Source: Treponema socranskii subsp. paredis ATCC 35535 (lineage in GTDB: Bacteria; Spirochaetota; Spirochaetia; Treponematales; Treponemataceae). From it: a stretch of 64,000 nt of DNA. The number at the start of each line of letters is the position of its first letter. Within the stretch, counting starts at the first letter, position 1. Location: NCBI GenBank assembly GCA_000413015.1, contig KE332515.1, forward strand, positions 248,001 to 312,000, in the 5' to 3' direction. Both the position numbers and the translations under genes were made by a program. A model generated the notes under the pieces. That model was not told the DNA's origin. It made no database searches and was given only the letters and a program-made list of their open reading frames with translations. Positions 15,716 through 25,147 of the stretch are shown one piece after another.

Positions 15716-18493
15716 CTACCGCTTTGCGTTTTCCGCAGCTTTCAGCACGTCCGCCGCATCGTTTCGCTTCCAGCGGAGAGCCGTCATATACGGCGTTTCG
15801 CCTGAAATGTTCTTCGCGTTTGCGTCGAGTCCGTATGCGAGGAGTTTTCGTATCGTGTCCGCCGATGCCGTGCGAGCTGCGTAGTGCAGGAGGGTATTGC
15901 CTTGTATGTCGGATTTCGTTCCGGCGTATTTTGCTATATCGGCAAGTATGGGCTCTTCGTTTGCAAGCGCGATCGTCGCCGCGTTCCGCCCTTTTTTGTC
16001 GATCGATGAAAAAGGATTCGCGCCGTGTTGCAGTAAAATGCGCGCGTAGTTTTCATTGTTGCCTTCGACCGCATAACCGAGCGGTGTCATGCCTTCGGCA
16101 TTGCGCGTGTCGAAAGGATAGCCGAGAGAGGCGAGCAGGGAAAGAATTCGGAGCGGACCCTTCGCCTGGACGATTATGTGAAAAGGCGTATTACCGTCGC
16201 TGTCGGTTATCGTCTTGTCGTTTCCGAGTACGGTTTCTACGAGGTCGTCGCTTTTATCGAAGGCGAGCGAAAACGGCGTGTTGGCGTTTTTATCGCGGGA
16301 GAGCGCTTTGCCGCCTGCGTTGCGCACTAAAGCGATGATGCGTGCGTCTCCGGTCAGCACCGCTTCGTGATACGCGTTCCGTCCGTTGATTTCCTGAATC
16401 TGAGGATTCGCTTTATTTGAAAGCAGCATCGCGATGACGTCGGCATTCCGGCTTCGAATCGCATCCATGAGAATCGTCCGGCCGGTATTATCGCTTGCAT
16501 TGATATCGGCTCCCGAATCGATTAATAATTTTGCCGTTGAAATTTTTTCCGCAAGTACGGCTTCCGAAAGCGCGGATTTGCCTGCAACGTTTTGTGCGTT
16601 TACGTCGATGCCGAGGCGCACGAGTTCCCGCACGGACGCATCGGCATCTCGGCGGACTGCAGCGTGAAGCGGACTGCTTCCCAGATTATCCCTCGCTTTT
16701 ATCGATGAACCGCCCTTTACAATGAGTGCGATCATGGCCGGATCGTTCGTTTTTACCGCGCTGAAAAGCGGTGTTTCTCCGTTTGCGTTTTTTGCTTCGG
16801 GGTTTGCACCCTTTTCGATGAGCGAAAGCGCGGCTTTTTTTAAATCCCATTCGACCGCATAATGCAGCGCCGTGTTGCCGCTTCCGTCGGTCGCGGTGAT
16901 CGTGCGCGATGTGACAAGCCAGCCTTGTATATCGCCTCCTTTTTTCAGTGCAAGGTGGAGCGGCGAATCGTTGGCATTGTTTGTCGAAAATATATCGGCA
17001 TTTTTTGCAAGCAGGAGTTCGCCGATTTTTTTATTGTTCCTTTCGACTGCGAGATAGAGTGCGTTGTTGCCGTCTTTGTTTCGCGCGTTTATATCGTCGG
17101 TGAGACTTACGAGGTATCGGATCTGTTCGATCGATGCGTTGACGATAACCGCTGTGTGAAGAGGAGTGTTGCCGTTCGAATCGTGTGAAAGCGCGTTCAT
17201 CCGATTGACGAGCATTTCGAGCATGGCCTGTCCGTCTTTGAGTGCAAGCGAAAGGGGAGTGGTGCCCGCTCTATCGGCAGAATTGATATCGGCTCCGCGT
17301 TCGGCATAGAATTTGACGTGGCTTAAATTGCGTTTTTGCACCGCTATCAAAAGAGGTGAAACGCCGTCTTTATTGCGGGCGTTTACATCGGCTCCCGATG
17401 CGGTAAGCATTTCGAGGATGGCGGGAGAGAGAGAGGTCATCGTCGCGCTGTGCAGTACGGTATCGCCGTATGCGTCTTTTTTTGCGGTATCGGCTTTGTA
17501 CGCGAGGAGATTGCGGTACATCGCTTCGCGCTTGTCTTCGGGTATGACGAGCATGACGGGCGTTTTTCCGAGATTGTCTTCGGCGTTTACATCGGCGCCG
17601 CTTTCAAGCAGCGCTTTTGCGATATCGGTATCGCCGTAACGGACGGCTTCGTGAAGCGGCGTCGCTCCGGTTATGTCCTGAGCCGATGTGTGCGCACCGT
17701 TTGCAATCAGGTATCGCGCAATGCTTTTGTGATTTTTTATCGATGCTATATGGAGCGGCGTCTGTCCGTCTCCGAATCGATAATTGAAGTTCCGCTCCGA
17801 AACTGCCGTTTGAAAATACGAAAATTGACTGTCGTTCGTTTCGGCTCCCGCCATTATTAAATCGGCTGCGATGGCGACGGATTTTTCGTCAGCGGAATTT
17901 CCGAGCGCGATATCGAGCGGTGTTTTTCCCGCTTTGTTTTGCACGGAAACGGCTATGCTTTTTTTTATGCATTCGTGCACGGCGCCTTCGTTTTGCATAC
18001 GGACGCAGTAATGGACGATCGTGTTGCCGTCCGTATCGCGCGCGCTGCCGGTCTTTTGCGTGATAAAGATTCGTTCATACGCTTCGCTTTTTTCAAAGCC
18101 TTCTTCGAATGCCGTTTTTCCGTATGCATTGCGTACGAAAACGCCGCTTCCGTTTTCGGCAAAAATGCGTGCTGCGCCGAAGCTGTCGTTTTTGATTGCG
18201 GCGTGCAGAGGCGTATCTCCGTCGAAATTGACTTTCGTGTCGTCGGCGCCTTTTATCAATAAAAAGAGCGCCAAATCCGCATCGTCTACGATCGCCGCCG
18301 CGTGGAGCGGGGTATTTCCCGATGCGTCGGTTTCGTTTATATCGTATTTCGATTGGAAAAGGCTTTTCGCTTCGTTTCCTTTGCCGCTTAAAATCAATGC
18401 GACGACGGATCTTTCTTTCGGAGTCGATGCGCATCCGAATATAAAAAAGCAGAAAATAAACGCCGGAACGTATGTGATTATCTTTTTAATCAT
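15716..18493 (-). CDS. large ankyrin-repeat lipoprotein
   Basis: A 925-residue lipoprotein. The leader MIKKIITYVPAFIFCFFIFGC ends in a lipobox with Cys21, so it should be anchored in an envelope membrane. Nearly all the rest is ankyrin repeats, about two dozen, with repeated NTPLHAAV and GADVNARNKDG units visible from residue ~60 to the C-terminus. Variation between repeats is high, so this is an old array, not a recent expansion. Ankyrin arrays act as protein-binding scaffolds; the partner is unknown. The ATG follows GGGAG, but that sequence can pair with CTCCC 27 nt upstream, which could hide the ribosome site. Confidence 0.88.
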   Translation of the reverse strand: MIKKIITYVPAFIFCFFIFGCASTPKERSVVALILSGKGNEAKSLFQSKYDINETDASGNTPLHAAAIVDDADLALFLLIKGADDTKVNFDGDTPLHAAIKNDSFGAARIFAENGSGVFVRNAYGKTAFEEGFEKSEAYERIFITQKTGSARDTDGNTIVHYCVRMQNEGAVHECIKKSIAVSVQNKAGKTPLDIALGNSADEKSVAIAADLIMAGAETNDSQFSYFQTAVSERNFNYRFGDGQTPLHIASIKNHKSIARYLIANGAHTSAQDITGATPLHEAVRYGDTDIAKALLESGADVNAEDNLGKTPVMLVIPEDKREAMYRNLLAYKADTAKKDAYGDTVLHSATMTSLSPAILEMLTASGADVNARNKDGVSPLLIAVQKRNLSHVKFYAERGADINSADRAGTTPLSLALKDGQAMLEMLVNRMNALSHDSNGNTPLHTAVIVNASIEQIRYLVSLTDDINARNKDGNNALYLAVERNNKKIGELLLAKNADIFSTNNANDSPLHLALKKGGDIQGWLVTSRTITATDGSGNTALHYAVEWDLKKAALSLIEKGANPEAKNANGETPLFSAVKTNDPAMIALIVKGGSSIKARDNLGSSPLHAAVRRDADASVRELVRLGIDVNAQNVAGKSALSEAVLAEKISTAKLLIDSGADINASDNTGRTILMDAIRSRNADVIAMLLSNKANPQIQEINGRNAYHEAVLTGDARIIALVRNAGGKALSRDKNANTPFSLAFDKSDDLVETVLGNDKTITDSDGNTPFHIIVQAKGPLRILSLLASLGYPFDTRNAEGMTPLGYAVEGNNENYARILLQHGANPFSSIDKKGRNAATIALANEEPILADIAKYAGTKSDIQGNTLLHYAARTASADTIRKLLAYGLDANAKNISGETPYMTALRWKRNDAADVLKAAENAKR

Positions 18494-18553
18494 TGTGTTT
18501 TCTCCCGAATTTAATTATCGGGAAAAAACGGGAGACGATTGAGCGAAATCGCG

Positions 18554-18976
18554 TCAGCTCTTTGCACAGTCGCGGCAGATACCCCACATATTGGTTTGCA
18601 TTTTTGTCATGACAAAACCTTGGGGAAGGGCGTCCGTGCTTTTGAGCATATAGTCGGCGATGTTCGCATCGTCGAATACGTCGAACACTTTGCCGCATTT
18701 TTCGCATTTGAAGTGAAGGTGCGGCCGTATGTCCGCGTCGTAGCGCAGTTTATCGTCTTCGATTTTGAGAGAGCGTACGAGTTTTTTTTCTTCAAATAGT
18801 TTCAGCGTATTGTATATGGTCGTTTTCGAAAGCGTCGGATATTCGGGCGACAGGGAAGCGTAGAGCGTTTCCACTGTCGGATGCACGGGGTGTTCGCACA
18901 GATAGGAGTAGACCGCAACCCGCTGTACCGAGGGTCTGACGCCGGCTTCGCTCAGTGTGGTGTGGTAATTTTTCAT
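18554..18976 (-). CDS. Fur-family metalloregulator (PerR/Fur type)
   Basis: A 140-residue Fur-superfamily repressor. The winged helix covers residues 1-85 (VRPSVQRVAVYSYL, then TLSKTTIYNTLKLF as recognition helix). The metal/dimerisation part has HLHFKCEKCGKVFDV and a second CxxC pair, CRDC, near the C-terminus, forming a Cys4 structural zinc site. The regulatory ligand set cannot separate PerR from Fur by eye, though the length and HPTVETLYASL segment lean to PerR. A good AGGAAGAGG Shine-Dalgarno precedes the ATG. The promoter region holds two CGGATATA-type direct repeats that could be its own operator. Confidence 0.9.
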   Translation of the reverse strand: MKNYHTTLSEAGVRPSVQRVAVYSYLCEHPVHPTVETLYASLSPEYPTLSKTTIYNTLKLFEEKKLVRSLKIEDDKLRYDADIRPHLHFKCEKCGKVFDVFDDANIADYMLKSTDALPQGFVMTKMQTNMWGICRDCAKS

Positions 18977-19028
18977 AATTGAACCTCTTCCTGTTTTATA
19001 TCCGGTTGATTTATATATCCGTTTAATT

Positions 19029-19057
19029 ACTATAGCCGTTTTTAAAAAGAATGTACA
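19029..19057 (-). promoter_or_regulatory. promoter of the Fur-family gene
   Basis: On the minus strand TGTACA, a 17-nt spacer and TATAGT (19034-19029). Between it and the gene are two direct repeats of CGGATATA about 18 nt apart, at a position where a repressor would block transcription. Confidence 0.5.
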
Positions 19058-19201
19058 GCCCCTGATTATAAATATGAATTGCCTATAAAACGGTAATAAG
19101 TATAATTTACGGCTGCTATGCGCGTTTTATAATCGATGGGCGGATAAAAAATCGGCGGCGGAAAAGGGATTCGAAGCGGCCGGCAGGTTTGTCTCGCTGT
19201 T

Positions 19202-19555
19202 TTATTTCAGCTTTTCCGCGGCGCTTTCGGCACGGTAGCGGTTTGCATGGATAGTGACGGCGGATTCGGGAAGCCAGCCGTCTTTGAATTTGTACCACGT
19301 GCCGCTTTCTTTTACGGCGGCTTTTCCCGTCACTTGTAAAATATCGCCTTTTCGGCAATAACCCTCGGCGGCATCATCCCATGACGGGAAGCGGCGGTAT
19401 GCGGCGTAGGGATCGAGCACGACAGCCCAACTGATATCCGGCGCGAGAGCGAGCGGATCGGATAAATCGAGCCGAATCGATTCCGAGGATTTTTTCATAC
19501 ATGAAACAAAAGAAACGAGGGCTGCAAAAAGCAGCGCAACACTTACAACTCGCAT
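19202..19555 (-). CDS. small lipoprotein with SH3-like domain
   Basis: A 117-residue protein starting MRVVSVALLFAALVSFVSC, a lipoprotein leader with lipid cysteine at residue 19. The mature part contains KGDILQVTGKAAVKESGTWYKFKDGWLPESAV, the spacing of a bacterial SH3-type repeat as in envelope sensor or wall-binding proteins. The ATG at 19555 follows AGGTG; longer reading upstream would run through the preceding gene. It follows the membrane protein gene by 8 nt, so the two form an operon. Exact role unknown. Confidence 0.7.
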   Translation of the reverse strand: MRVVSVALLFAALVSFVSCMKKSSESIRLDLSDPLALAPDISWAVVLDPYAAYRRFPSWDDAAEGYCRKGDILQVTGKAAVKESGTWYKFKDGWLPESAVTIHANRYRAESAAEKLK

Positions 19556-19563
19556 CGATGCAC

Positions 19564-19995
19564 CTAGAGCAAAAGCACGTCGGGAAAACTGAAGTGGAGG
19601 ACGGCGGCTGCAATACACGCATAGCCGACGTATTTCCGCCTTTCGACAAAGCACAAGTCGATCCAATGAGGAAGGGCGAGTTCGGATGCGGAATTCGTTT
19701 TGTAGAATTCGACGAGGATGCAAAAGCCTCCGAACAATCCTGCCGCCGCCGGAAGCAAATCTCCGACGACCGGCACGTCGGTACGCACGACCGAAAGCAG
19801 TTTCATAATGCCGACGAAAACGGTCAAAATGCCGAGTACGAGGCGGAAGGTTTTGTCGTCGAAAAACGCGTTTTCGCCGAGAATGCCCCGCGCTTTACTT
19901 TCGGGACTTTCGCCTGAGATGAGATTTTTACCGTAGACGAGGATGATTCCCGTAATGAGATTTAATAAAATCGATAAAAAATAAAACTGCAGCAT
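19564..19995 (-). CDS. membrane protein with four helices, function unknown
   Basis: A 143-residue protein starting MLQFYFLSILLNLITGIILVYG. Hydrophobic segments lie near residues 5-22, 52-72, 80-98 and 122-140, and a polar loop 25-50 (SPESKARGILGENAF) separates the first two. I recall similar integral membrane proteins in treponemes but no function. The AAGGAAGG Shine-Dalgarno of this gene is the last part of the hairpin element at 20013-20142, so the element forms its 5' leader or lies at the processing point between it and the gene upstream. Confidence 0.7.
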   Translation of the reverse strand: MLQFYFLSILLNLITGIILVYGKNLISGESPESKARGILGENAFFDDKTFRLVLGILTVFVGIMKLLSVVRTDVPVVGDLLPAAAGLFGGFCILVEFYKTNSASELALPHWIDLCFVERRKYVGYACIAAAVLHFSFPDVLLL

Positions 19996-20012
19996 AGCAT
20001 ATCCTTCCTTAA

Positions 20013-20142
20013 AATTATACAGCGAGTAAATCTTAGGATTTAGGAGCTGTATAATTAGTGCGCGAACGCGCACAGGTATATGGGCGAGTTTTCAAAAGAA
20101 AACTCGAAGTTAAAAGCGCTGCGCCATTTCAGCGGCGCTTTT
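20013..20142. repeat. multi-hairpin intergenic element, copy 2
   Basis: Four stem-loops: AATTATACA/TGTATAATT (20013-20056), GTGCGC/GCGCAC (20058-20073), CGAGTTTTC/GAAAACTCG (20085-20106, perfect), AAAAGCGC/GCGCTTTT (20112-20142). The order of modules differs from copy 1 at 14167. The last stem, read on the minus strand, can end the transcript of the 187-residue gene; the first sits just before the Shine-Dalgarno of the 143-residue gene. Confidence 0.75.
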
Positions 20143-20148
20143 CATTTT

Positions 20149-20712
20149 TTACTCGCGCACGACGCGCGCGACGAGCGTTTTCGTTTCGCCTTGAAAGCGT
20201 ATTTCCGCCCGTACCGCTACTATATCATAATCGGGAAACTTTGTCCGCATCGACAGTTCTTCTCCCGTATAACTTTGCGCATCTTCGGATTCGCCGACGA
20301 TCGCCTTTTGCACGTCGATCGACGAAAAGCGTACGGTAACCGTGCCGCGTTTTATCGCGTCGGCTTTATCGTTTCCGTTTCGGACGGTGAGGCTTGCGTA
20401 TATTTCATCCGCATACGAAAAAGCCGCAAGCGTCGCTTCGGCTTCTCCTACGGTTTTGCGGTAGGGCTTTTCGCCGACAAGCGAATAGACGTAGATAAAC
20501 GCGCAAAAAATCGCGACGGCGAAAAGACCGAAACGGTTCGCTTTTGTCGCAACGAGCGATTTTAAAATCCCTTTCGGGCTTTGAATCCCCTCTCCGTTGT
20601 AATAATCCTGCACGATTTTCGGCGCTCTCTTTATACGCTCTTCATGGCTGAAATAATAATGCAGCGTTTCTTTTCCGTCTTCGCGGCCTTCATCCATATT
20701 TGTGAAATCCAT
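20149..20712 (-). CDS. membrane-anchored protein with an extracytoplasmic beta domain, function unknown
   Basis: A 187-residue protein. Residues 1-58 are polar and cytoplasmic (DYYNGEGIQSPKGILKSL), 60-80 is a single transmembrane helix (FGLFAVAIFCAFIYVYSL), and the rest is a predicted beta-rich domain ending VRAEIRFQGETKTLVARVVRE. AGAAGGATCTG before the ATG serves as ribosome site. It lies 43 nt after the propeller lipoprotein gene on the same strand, so the two are likely one operon; both look like treponemal envelope proteins without an assigned role. Confidence 0.7.
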   Translation of the reverse strand: MDFTNMDEGREDGKETLHYYFSHEERIKRAPKIVQDYYNGEGIQSPKGILKSLVATKANRFGLFAVAIFCAFIYVYSLVGEKPYRKTVGEAEATLAAFSYADEIYASLTVRNGNDKADAIKRGTVTVRFSSIDVQKAIVGESEDAQSYTGEELSMRTKFPDYDIVAVRAEIRFQGETKTLVARVVRE

Positions 20713-20755
20713 CGACAGATCCTTCTTTGCGCTTTACGCGTTCGTCGCCGCGCTC

Positions 20756-21964
20756 TTACGATTTTACGATCGCGGCCGAAAGCGAATCCGTCCGCCACCA
20801 CACGACGCGCGCTTTTTCTTTTTCGATAAACAGCGCTGAAATGATACCGCTGTCCGACAGCGAAAGCACGTAGTAGAGGATATCGTCGTGCATCACATTG
20901 AAATGCCGCTTGATAACCTTTTGACCGGAAGGCTGCACCATTTCGATACCGAAACCCGTATCCGTCGAAATGATAAAAAAGAGCCAGCCGCTGTTCGAAA
21001 CGCCGAGAAAATCGTAGGGCAGGCGGAACACGAGTTTGCCGTAATCGGCGGAAATCGTTTCTTCGTAGGGAGGGACTGCGACGGGATTGCCGTATTTGCC
21101 GGTTTCGACAGCGAGCGGAAATATATAGGTTTTTACAAAATCGATGCCGGCTTCGGTTTTGGAATCTTCATCGATACGAGGTTCATAGTAATCGACTTTA
21201 ACAAAAAGCTTCCTCGACGTGCAGTCGGGTATGACGTCTTGCAAAACGGAAATAGTGTTTGCGCCCGCTTTGGCGTCGGGTATTTTCGGCGCGTCTTTTA
21301 TTAAAATCGGAATTTGATACATGAGGAATCCCGCTTCGGAAAACCAATAGACGATCGTTCCCTCCGTAGTTATGCAGACGACGACGAGTTCGTCGCTCGA
21401 TGTCGTATAGATATTTTTTATAAACGGAAAGGGAGTGCCGCCGATGCCCTGCTGTCCGATATAATCTTCCGATGTGCCGTCGCTTGCAAAGCGCAGTATG
21501 ATTTGACTGTATAAAAGCGTTCCTTTTTCATTTTCTTCCTGCCGCTCTTTAGGCATCGTACTTACGACGTATATGCGTTTTCGCGAATCGACGGCGACAG
21601 CTCCTGGATTGTTGAAAGGGTAGGCTATCGCTTTGCGTTTGCTCGCCGCGCTTTCGTGAGTTTGGGTTTCGGATGCGTCTTCCGTTTCGTTGTAGTACAG
21701 CGTCAAAAGATCGCCGTACGAATTGAGCTCCATAATCTTTTGAGCTTCACCGTTTGCGATGTAAAAAAAACCGTCGCGCATCGTCATGCTCGTATGTACG
21801 TTTCCTATATCCGCAAGGTCGAACATATTGAGCTGATCTTCGAAGCGTCCGTATGAAAGCGAAAAGAGTTCGTCTTCTTTTACCGATTCCACCGACGGTG
21901 AGTTTTTGCAGGAAAAAAAGCAGACGGAAAAAACGATCATACACGCGGCGATTTTTTGTATCAT
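20756..21964 (-). CDS. beta-propeller lipoprotein of a spirochete family (LIC_12708-like)
   Basis: A 402-residue lipoprotein starting MIQKIAACMIVFSVCFFSC, with Cys19 as the lipid site. The mature protein shows repeated blade-like strands such as MRDGFFYIANGEAQKIMELNSYGDLLTLYY and GAVAVDSRKRIYVV, typical of a beta-propeller. From memory it resembles the LIC_12708 family found in spirochetes; its function is not known. The start at 21964 is chosen because TTGACA, 17 nt, TATGCT and six bases lead straight to this ATG; an in-frame ATG 15 codons upstream lies inside that promoter. It is divergent from secA with only 65 bp between them. Confidence 0.8.
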   Translation of the reverse strand: MIQKIAACMIVFSVCFFSCKNSPSVESVKEDELFSLSYGRFEDQLNMFDLADIGNVHTSMTMRDGFFYIANGEAQKIMELNSYGDLLTLYYNETEDASETQTHESAASKRKAIAYPFNNPGAVAVDSRKRIYVVSTMPKERQEENEKGTLLYSQIILRFASDGTSEDYIGQQGIGGTPFPFIKNIYTTSSDELVVVCITTEGTIVYWFSEAGFLMYQIPILIKDAPKIPDAKAGANTISVLQDVIPDCTSRKLFVKVDYYEPRIDEDSKTEAGIDFVKTYIFPLAVETGKYGNPVAVPPYEETISADYGKLVFRLPYDFLGVSNSGWLFFIISTDTGFGIEMVQPSGQKVIKRHFNVMHDDILYYVLSLSDSGIISALFIEKEKARVVWWRTDSLSAAIVKS

Positions 21965-21970
21965 GCGTCC

Positions 21971-22022
21971 AGCATAAACATTGATTTTCGTCTTGTCAAT
22001 GCACTGCAAAATATCGTATATT
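21971..22022. promoter_or_regulatory. overlapping divergent promoters, secA and propeller lipoprotein
   Basis: Plus strand: TTGTCA (21993-21998), 18 nt, TATATT (22017-22022), seven bases, ATG of secA. Minus strand: TTGACA (21999-21994), 17 nt, TATGCT (21976-21971), six bases, ATG of the lipoprotein gene. The two -35 boxes share five base pairs, so both promoters can hardly be occupied at once. Both messages would be leaderless. Confidence 0.7.
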
Positions 22023-22029
22023 TATAGGT

Positions 22030-24837
22030 ATGTTTATCGATAAGATTCTTACGTTTTTCTTCGGCTCTCAAAACGAACGAGATGTCAAAGCGCTTGCTCC
22101 GATCCTCGCAAAAGTGAATGAAAAAGAAAGCTGGGCAAAATCCCTTTCGGCGGAAGATTTTCCGAAACAGACTGCGATTTTTAAAGAGCGCATCGCAAAA
22201 GGCGAAACGCTCGACGACATACTTCCCGAAGCTTTTGCGCTCGCGCGCGAAGCGTCGTTCCGCGTATTGGGCGAACGTCCTTACGACGTGCAGATCATGG
22301 GTGCGCTCGTGCTGCATTCGGGGCGCATTTCCGAAATGAAAACGGGCGAAGGCAAAACGCTTATGTGCGTCGCTGCAGCCTATTTGAACAGCCTTTCGGG
22401 AAAGGGCGTTCACATCGTCACTGTAAACGACTACCTTGCCGGGCGCGATGCCGAATGGATGCGGCCTGTTTACGCTTATATGGGTCAGACCGTCGGCATC
22501 ATCCTTTCGAATATGGACAACGCGGCTCGGAAAGCGGCGTATGACTGCGACATCACGTACGGAACGAACAACGAACTCGGTTTCGACTATCTTCGCGACA
22601 ATATGCAGATAGAGCTTTCGCAAAAAGTACAGCGCGGATTCAGCTTTTGTATCGTCGACGAAATCGACTCGATTTTGATCGACGAAGCGCGCACGCCGCT
22701 TATCATCAGCGGGCAGGGCGAAGACGATACGTACAAGTATCACGAAGTCGATAAATATGTCGGTCAGCTTGTCGAAGTGGAAAAGGATCCCGTGACGGGA
22801 CTCTATCCCGACGAAGTGAACATGGATCCCGAACAGCGAAAAAACATCAAAGGCGATTACACGCTCGATGAAAAATCGAAGCGCGTGTCGTTTACCGATG
22901 CGGGTATGAATCACATCGATGCAATCCTCCATCAGCACAATTTGATAACGGGTACCGTCTTCGACGAAAACAATTTCGAATACGTCCATTATTTTACGCA
23001 GGCGGTGAGAGCGCACACTTTGTACAAAAACGATGTCGATTATCTCGTCAAAGACGGACAAGTGCAGATCGTCGACGAGTTTACCGGCCGCATCCTCGAA
23101 GGCAGACGTTACGGAGACGGACTGCATCAGGCGATCGAAGCGAAAGAGCATTTGCGCATCGCACAGCGCAACAGAACGCTCGCAACGATCACTTTCCAGA
23201 ATTTTTTCCGCATGTACGACAAGCTTTCCGGCATGACCGGAACGGCTGCGACGGAAGCGGTCGAATTTAATAAAATTTACAAGCTCGACGTCGTTTCCAT
23301 TCCGACGAATAAACCGGTTGCAAGAAAAGACGAAAACGATGAAGTCTACCTCAACGAAAGCGATAAGTGGACGGCTATCTGCGACGAAATTGCCGCAGCT
23401 CACGAGAAGGGACAGCCCGTACTCGTCGGTACCGTTTCCGTGGAAAAATCGGAACACCTTTCGGCGATGCTCACGCGCAAAGGAGTCCGCCACGAAGTGC
23501 TGAACGCGAAAAATCACGCGCGGGAAGCGCTCATCATAGCCGAAGCCGGCGCAAAAGGCGCGGTGACGATCGCAACGAATATGGCAGGCCGCGGTACCGA
23601 TATCAAGCTCGGCGGCAATCCCGAATTCCGCGCGCAAAAAAGAGCGGGAACGAATGCGACGGCCGAACAATACGATGCAGCTTACAAAATCGAAAAAGAG
23701 CAGTGGAAAAAAGATTACGAAGACGTAAAAGCTTCGGGCGGACTGTACGTCATCGGCTCCGAACGTCATGAAAGCCGGCGCATCGATAATCAGCTGCGCG
23801 GACGTTCCGGACGACAAGGAGACCCCGGACGCAGCAAATTCTTTATTTCGATGGACGACGATCTCATGCGATTGTTCGGCGGCGAGCGCATGAAAGTGAT
23901 GATGAGCAGGATCGGCATGAAGCCGGGCGAGCCGATCGATCACCCGTGGCTGAACCGCGGCATTAAAAAAGCGCAGGAAAAAGTCGAAGACAGAAACTTT
24001 GAAATCCGCAAAAACCTGCTCGACTACGACGACGTTTTAAACGAACAGCGCGGCGTCGTCTACAAACAGCGGGACAGCATTCTCGCCGACGACAATCTTG
24101 CCGTGCGCGTTATGAACAACGCAAAAGACGCCGTAAACGATATTTTCGACGAATACGAACTGCACTCGAAAAAACAAAAGGATGCCGCTTTGGCGGAGCT
24201 CAACGACCGCATCAGAAATATGTTCGGTATACAGCTGGCACCCGAACAGCTTTCGCGCGAAACCCTCGAATCGATGCTGCAAAACGATTTGACGGAAAAG
24301 GAAACGCTTGCAGGCAAAGAAAATCTCAATATGTTTATCCGCTACCAGTACGTGCAGACTATCGACAAAAAATGGCTCGACCAGCTCGAAGAGCTTGAAA
24401 GCCTGCGCGATGCGGTGCATTTGCGTTCTTACGGCAGCAAAAATCCGCTTACCGAATATAAGATCGACGGTTTTAATATTTTCGACGAAATGATGGATTC
24501 GATCCGTACGACCGTTATGTCGCGCGTGTTCAAAGTTCGCATTCAGCTTTCGCCGGCTGCAGTCGAAGCGAGAAAAAGGATGAGTTCGCGCGATATGAGC
24601 GCCCAGCATTCCGAAGCCGCGTCTTTTGCAGGAGGATCTTCGGGCGAAGCGCAGCGGGAAGCTTCCATGCAGATGAGCGGAGATGCCGCTCGGAGAGCCG
24701 CCGCAGGCGGGGCGATGCAAAAGCATACACAGGGACAATCGGTGACCGTCCGGAGAACGGTGCCGAAAATCGGCCGAAACGATCCCTGTCCCTGCGGCTC
24801 CGGGAAAAAGTATAAGAACTGTCACGGACGTAACTGA
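22030..24837 (+). CDS. secA: preprotein translocase ATPase SecA
   Basis: The 935-residue motor of the Sec pathway pushes preproteins through SecYEG. Visible parts: Walker A GEGKT (106-110), the DEAD-type box [16 protein letters not shown], the preprotein cross-linking domain, [15 protein letters not shown] in motor domain 2, [12 protein letters not shown] with the arginine fingers, the helical scaffold, and a C-terminal zinc motif [14 protein letters not shown] that binds SecB or lipid. A ~60-residue Ser/Ala/Gln-rich linker precedes the zinc motif. Length is usual. The ATG is 7 nt after a -10 box with at most a weak GG. A perfect 15-bp inverted repeat covers the 3' end and stop codon. Confidence 0.98.
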   Translation: MFIDKILTFFFGSQNERDVKALAPILAKVNEKESWAKSLSAEDFPKQTAIFKERIAKGETLDDILPEAFALAREASFRVLGERPYDVQIMGALVLHSGRISEMKTGEGKTLMCVAAAYLNSLSGKGVHIVTVNDYLAGRDAEWMRPVYAYMGQTVGIILSNMDNAARKAAYDCDITYGTNNELGFDYLRDNMQIELSQKVQRGFSFCIVDEIDSILIDEARTPLIISGQGEDDTYKYHEVDKYVGQLVEVEKDPVTGLYPDEVNMDPEQRKNIKGDYTLDEKSKRVSFTDAGMNHIDAILHQHNLITGTVFDENNFEYVHYFTQAVRAHTLYKNDVDYLVKDGQVQIVDEFTGRILEGRRYGDGLHQAIEAKEHLRIAQRNRTLATITFQNFFRMYDKLSGMTGTAATEAVEFNKIYKLDVVSIPTNKPVARKDENDEVYLNESDKWTAICDEIAAAHEKGQPVLVGTVSVEKSEHLSAMLTRKGVRHEVLNAKNHAREALIIAEAGAKGAVTIATNMAGRGTDIKLGGNPEFRAQKRAGTNATAEQYDAAYKIEKEQWKKDYEDVKASGGLYVIGSERHESRRIDNQLRGRSGRQGDPGRSKFFISMDDDLMRLFGGERMKVMMSRIGMKPGEPIDHPWLNRGIKKAQEKVEDRNFEIRKNLLDYDDVLNEQRGVVYKQRDSILADDNLAVRVMNNAKDAVNDIFDEYELHSKKQKDAALAELNDRIRNMFGIQLAPEQLSRETLESMLQNDLTEKETLAGKENLNMFIRYQYVQTIDKKWLDQLEELESLRDAVHLRSYGSKNPLTEYKIDGFNIFDEMMDSIRTTVMSRVFKVRIQLSPAAVEARKRMSSRDMSAQHSEAASFAGGSSGEAQREASMQMSGDAARRAAAGGAMQKHTQGQSVTVRRTVPKIGRNDPCPCGSGKKYKNCHGRN

Positions 24838-24859
24838 TAACAGAGTCCGTGACAGTTCT
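24815..24859 (+). terminator. 15-bp perfect inverted repeat spanning the secA stop codon
   Basis: AGAACTGTCACGGAC (24815-24829) and its exact complement (24845-24859) flank a 15-nt loop that contains the secA TGA. There is no run of T after it, so it may be a transcript-stabilising or processing hairpin more than a classical terminator. Its right arm is also part of the tandem repeat that follows. Confidence 0.65.
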
Positions 24860-25110
24860 CGTCAATGATGCGCGGCGAGCGCATCTCCCTTGCACGGACG
24901 GAACGGATAGTAAAAGGACGGGGCAATTTTCGTCAATGATGCGCGGCGAGCGCATCTCCCTTGCACGGACGGAACGGATAGTAAAAGGACGGGGCAATTT
25001 TCGTCAATGATGCGCGGCGAGCGCATCTCCCTTGCACGGAAGAAACGGATAACAAAGCCCGTGACAGTTCTCGTTAATTGATGCGCGCGAGCGCATCTCC
25101 CTTACTTTTT
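24836..25110. repeat. 71-bp tandem repeat, about 3.7 copies
   Basis: Units start at 24861, 24932, 25003 and 25073 (periods 71, 71, 70), with a partial unit before the first and after the last. The two central units are almost identical. Each holds a GATGCGC/GCGCATC hairpin followed by TCCCTT. The block fills the gap between the convergent secA and neuB-like genes. Near identity implies recent expansion or gene-conversion-like upkeep. It has no spacers and is not a CRISPR array. Confidence 0.9.
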
Positions 25111-25147
25111 TTACAAGTGTACTGTCTAAGGACACGCAATTCCTCGC

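Noticed and set aside
21961-23943. 660-residue minus-strand frame opposite secA
   Set aside because: Composition and lack of motifs mark it as the reverse shadow of the secA coding frame.
24836-25110. CRISPR array
   Set aside because: The units are contiguous 71-bp copies without unique spacers, and no cas genes are present.
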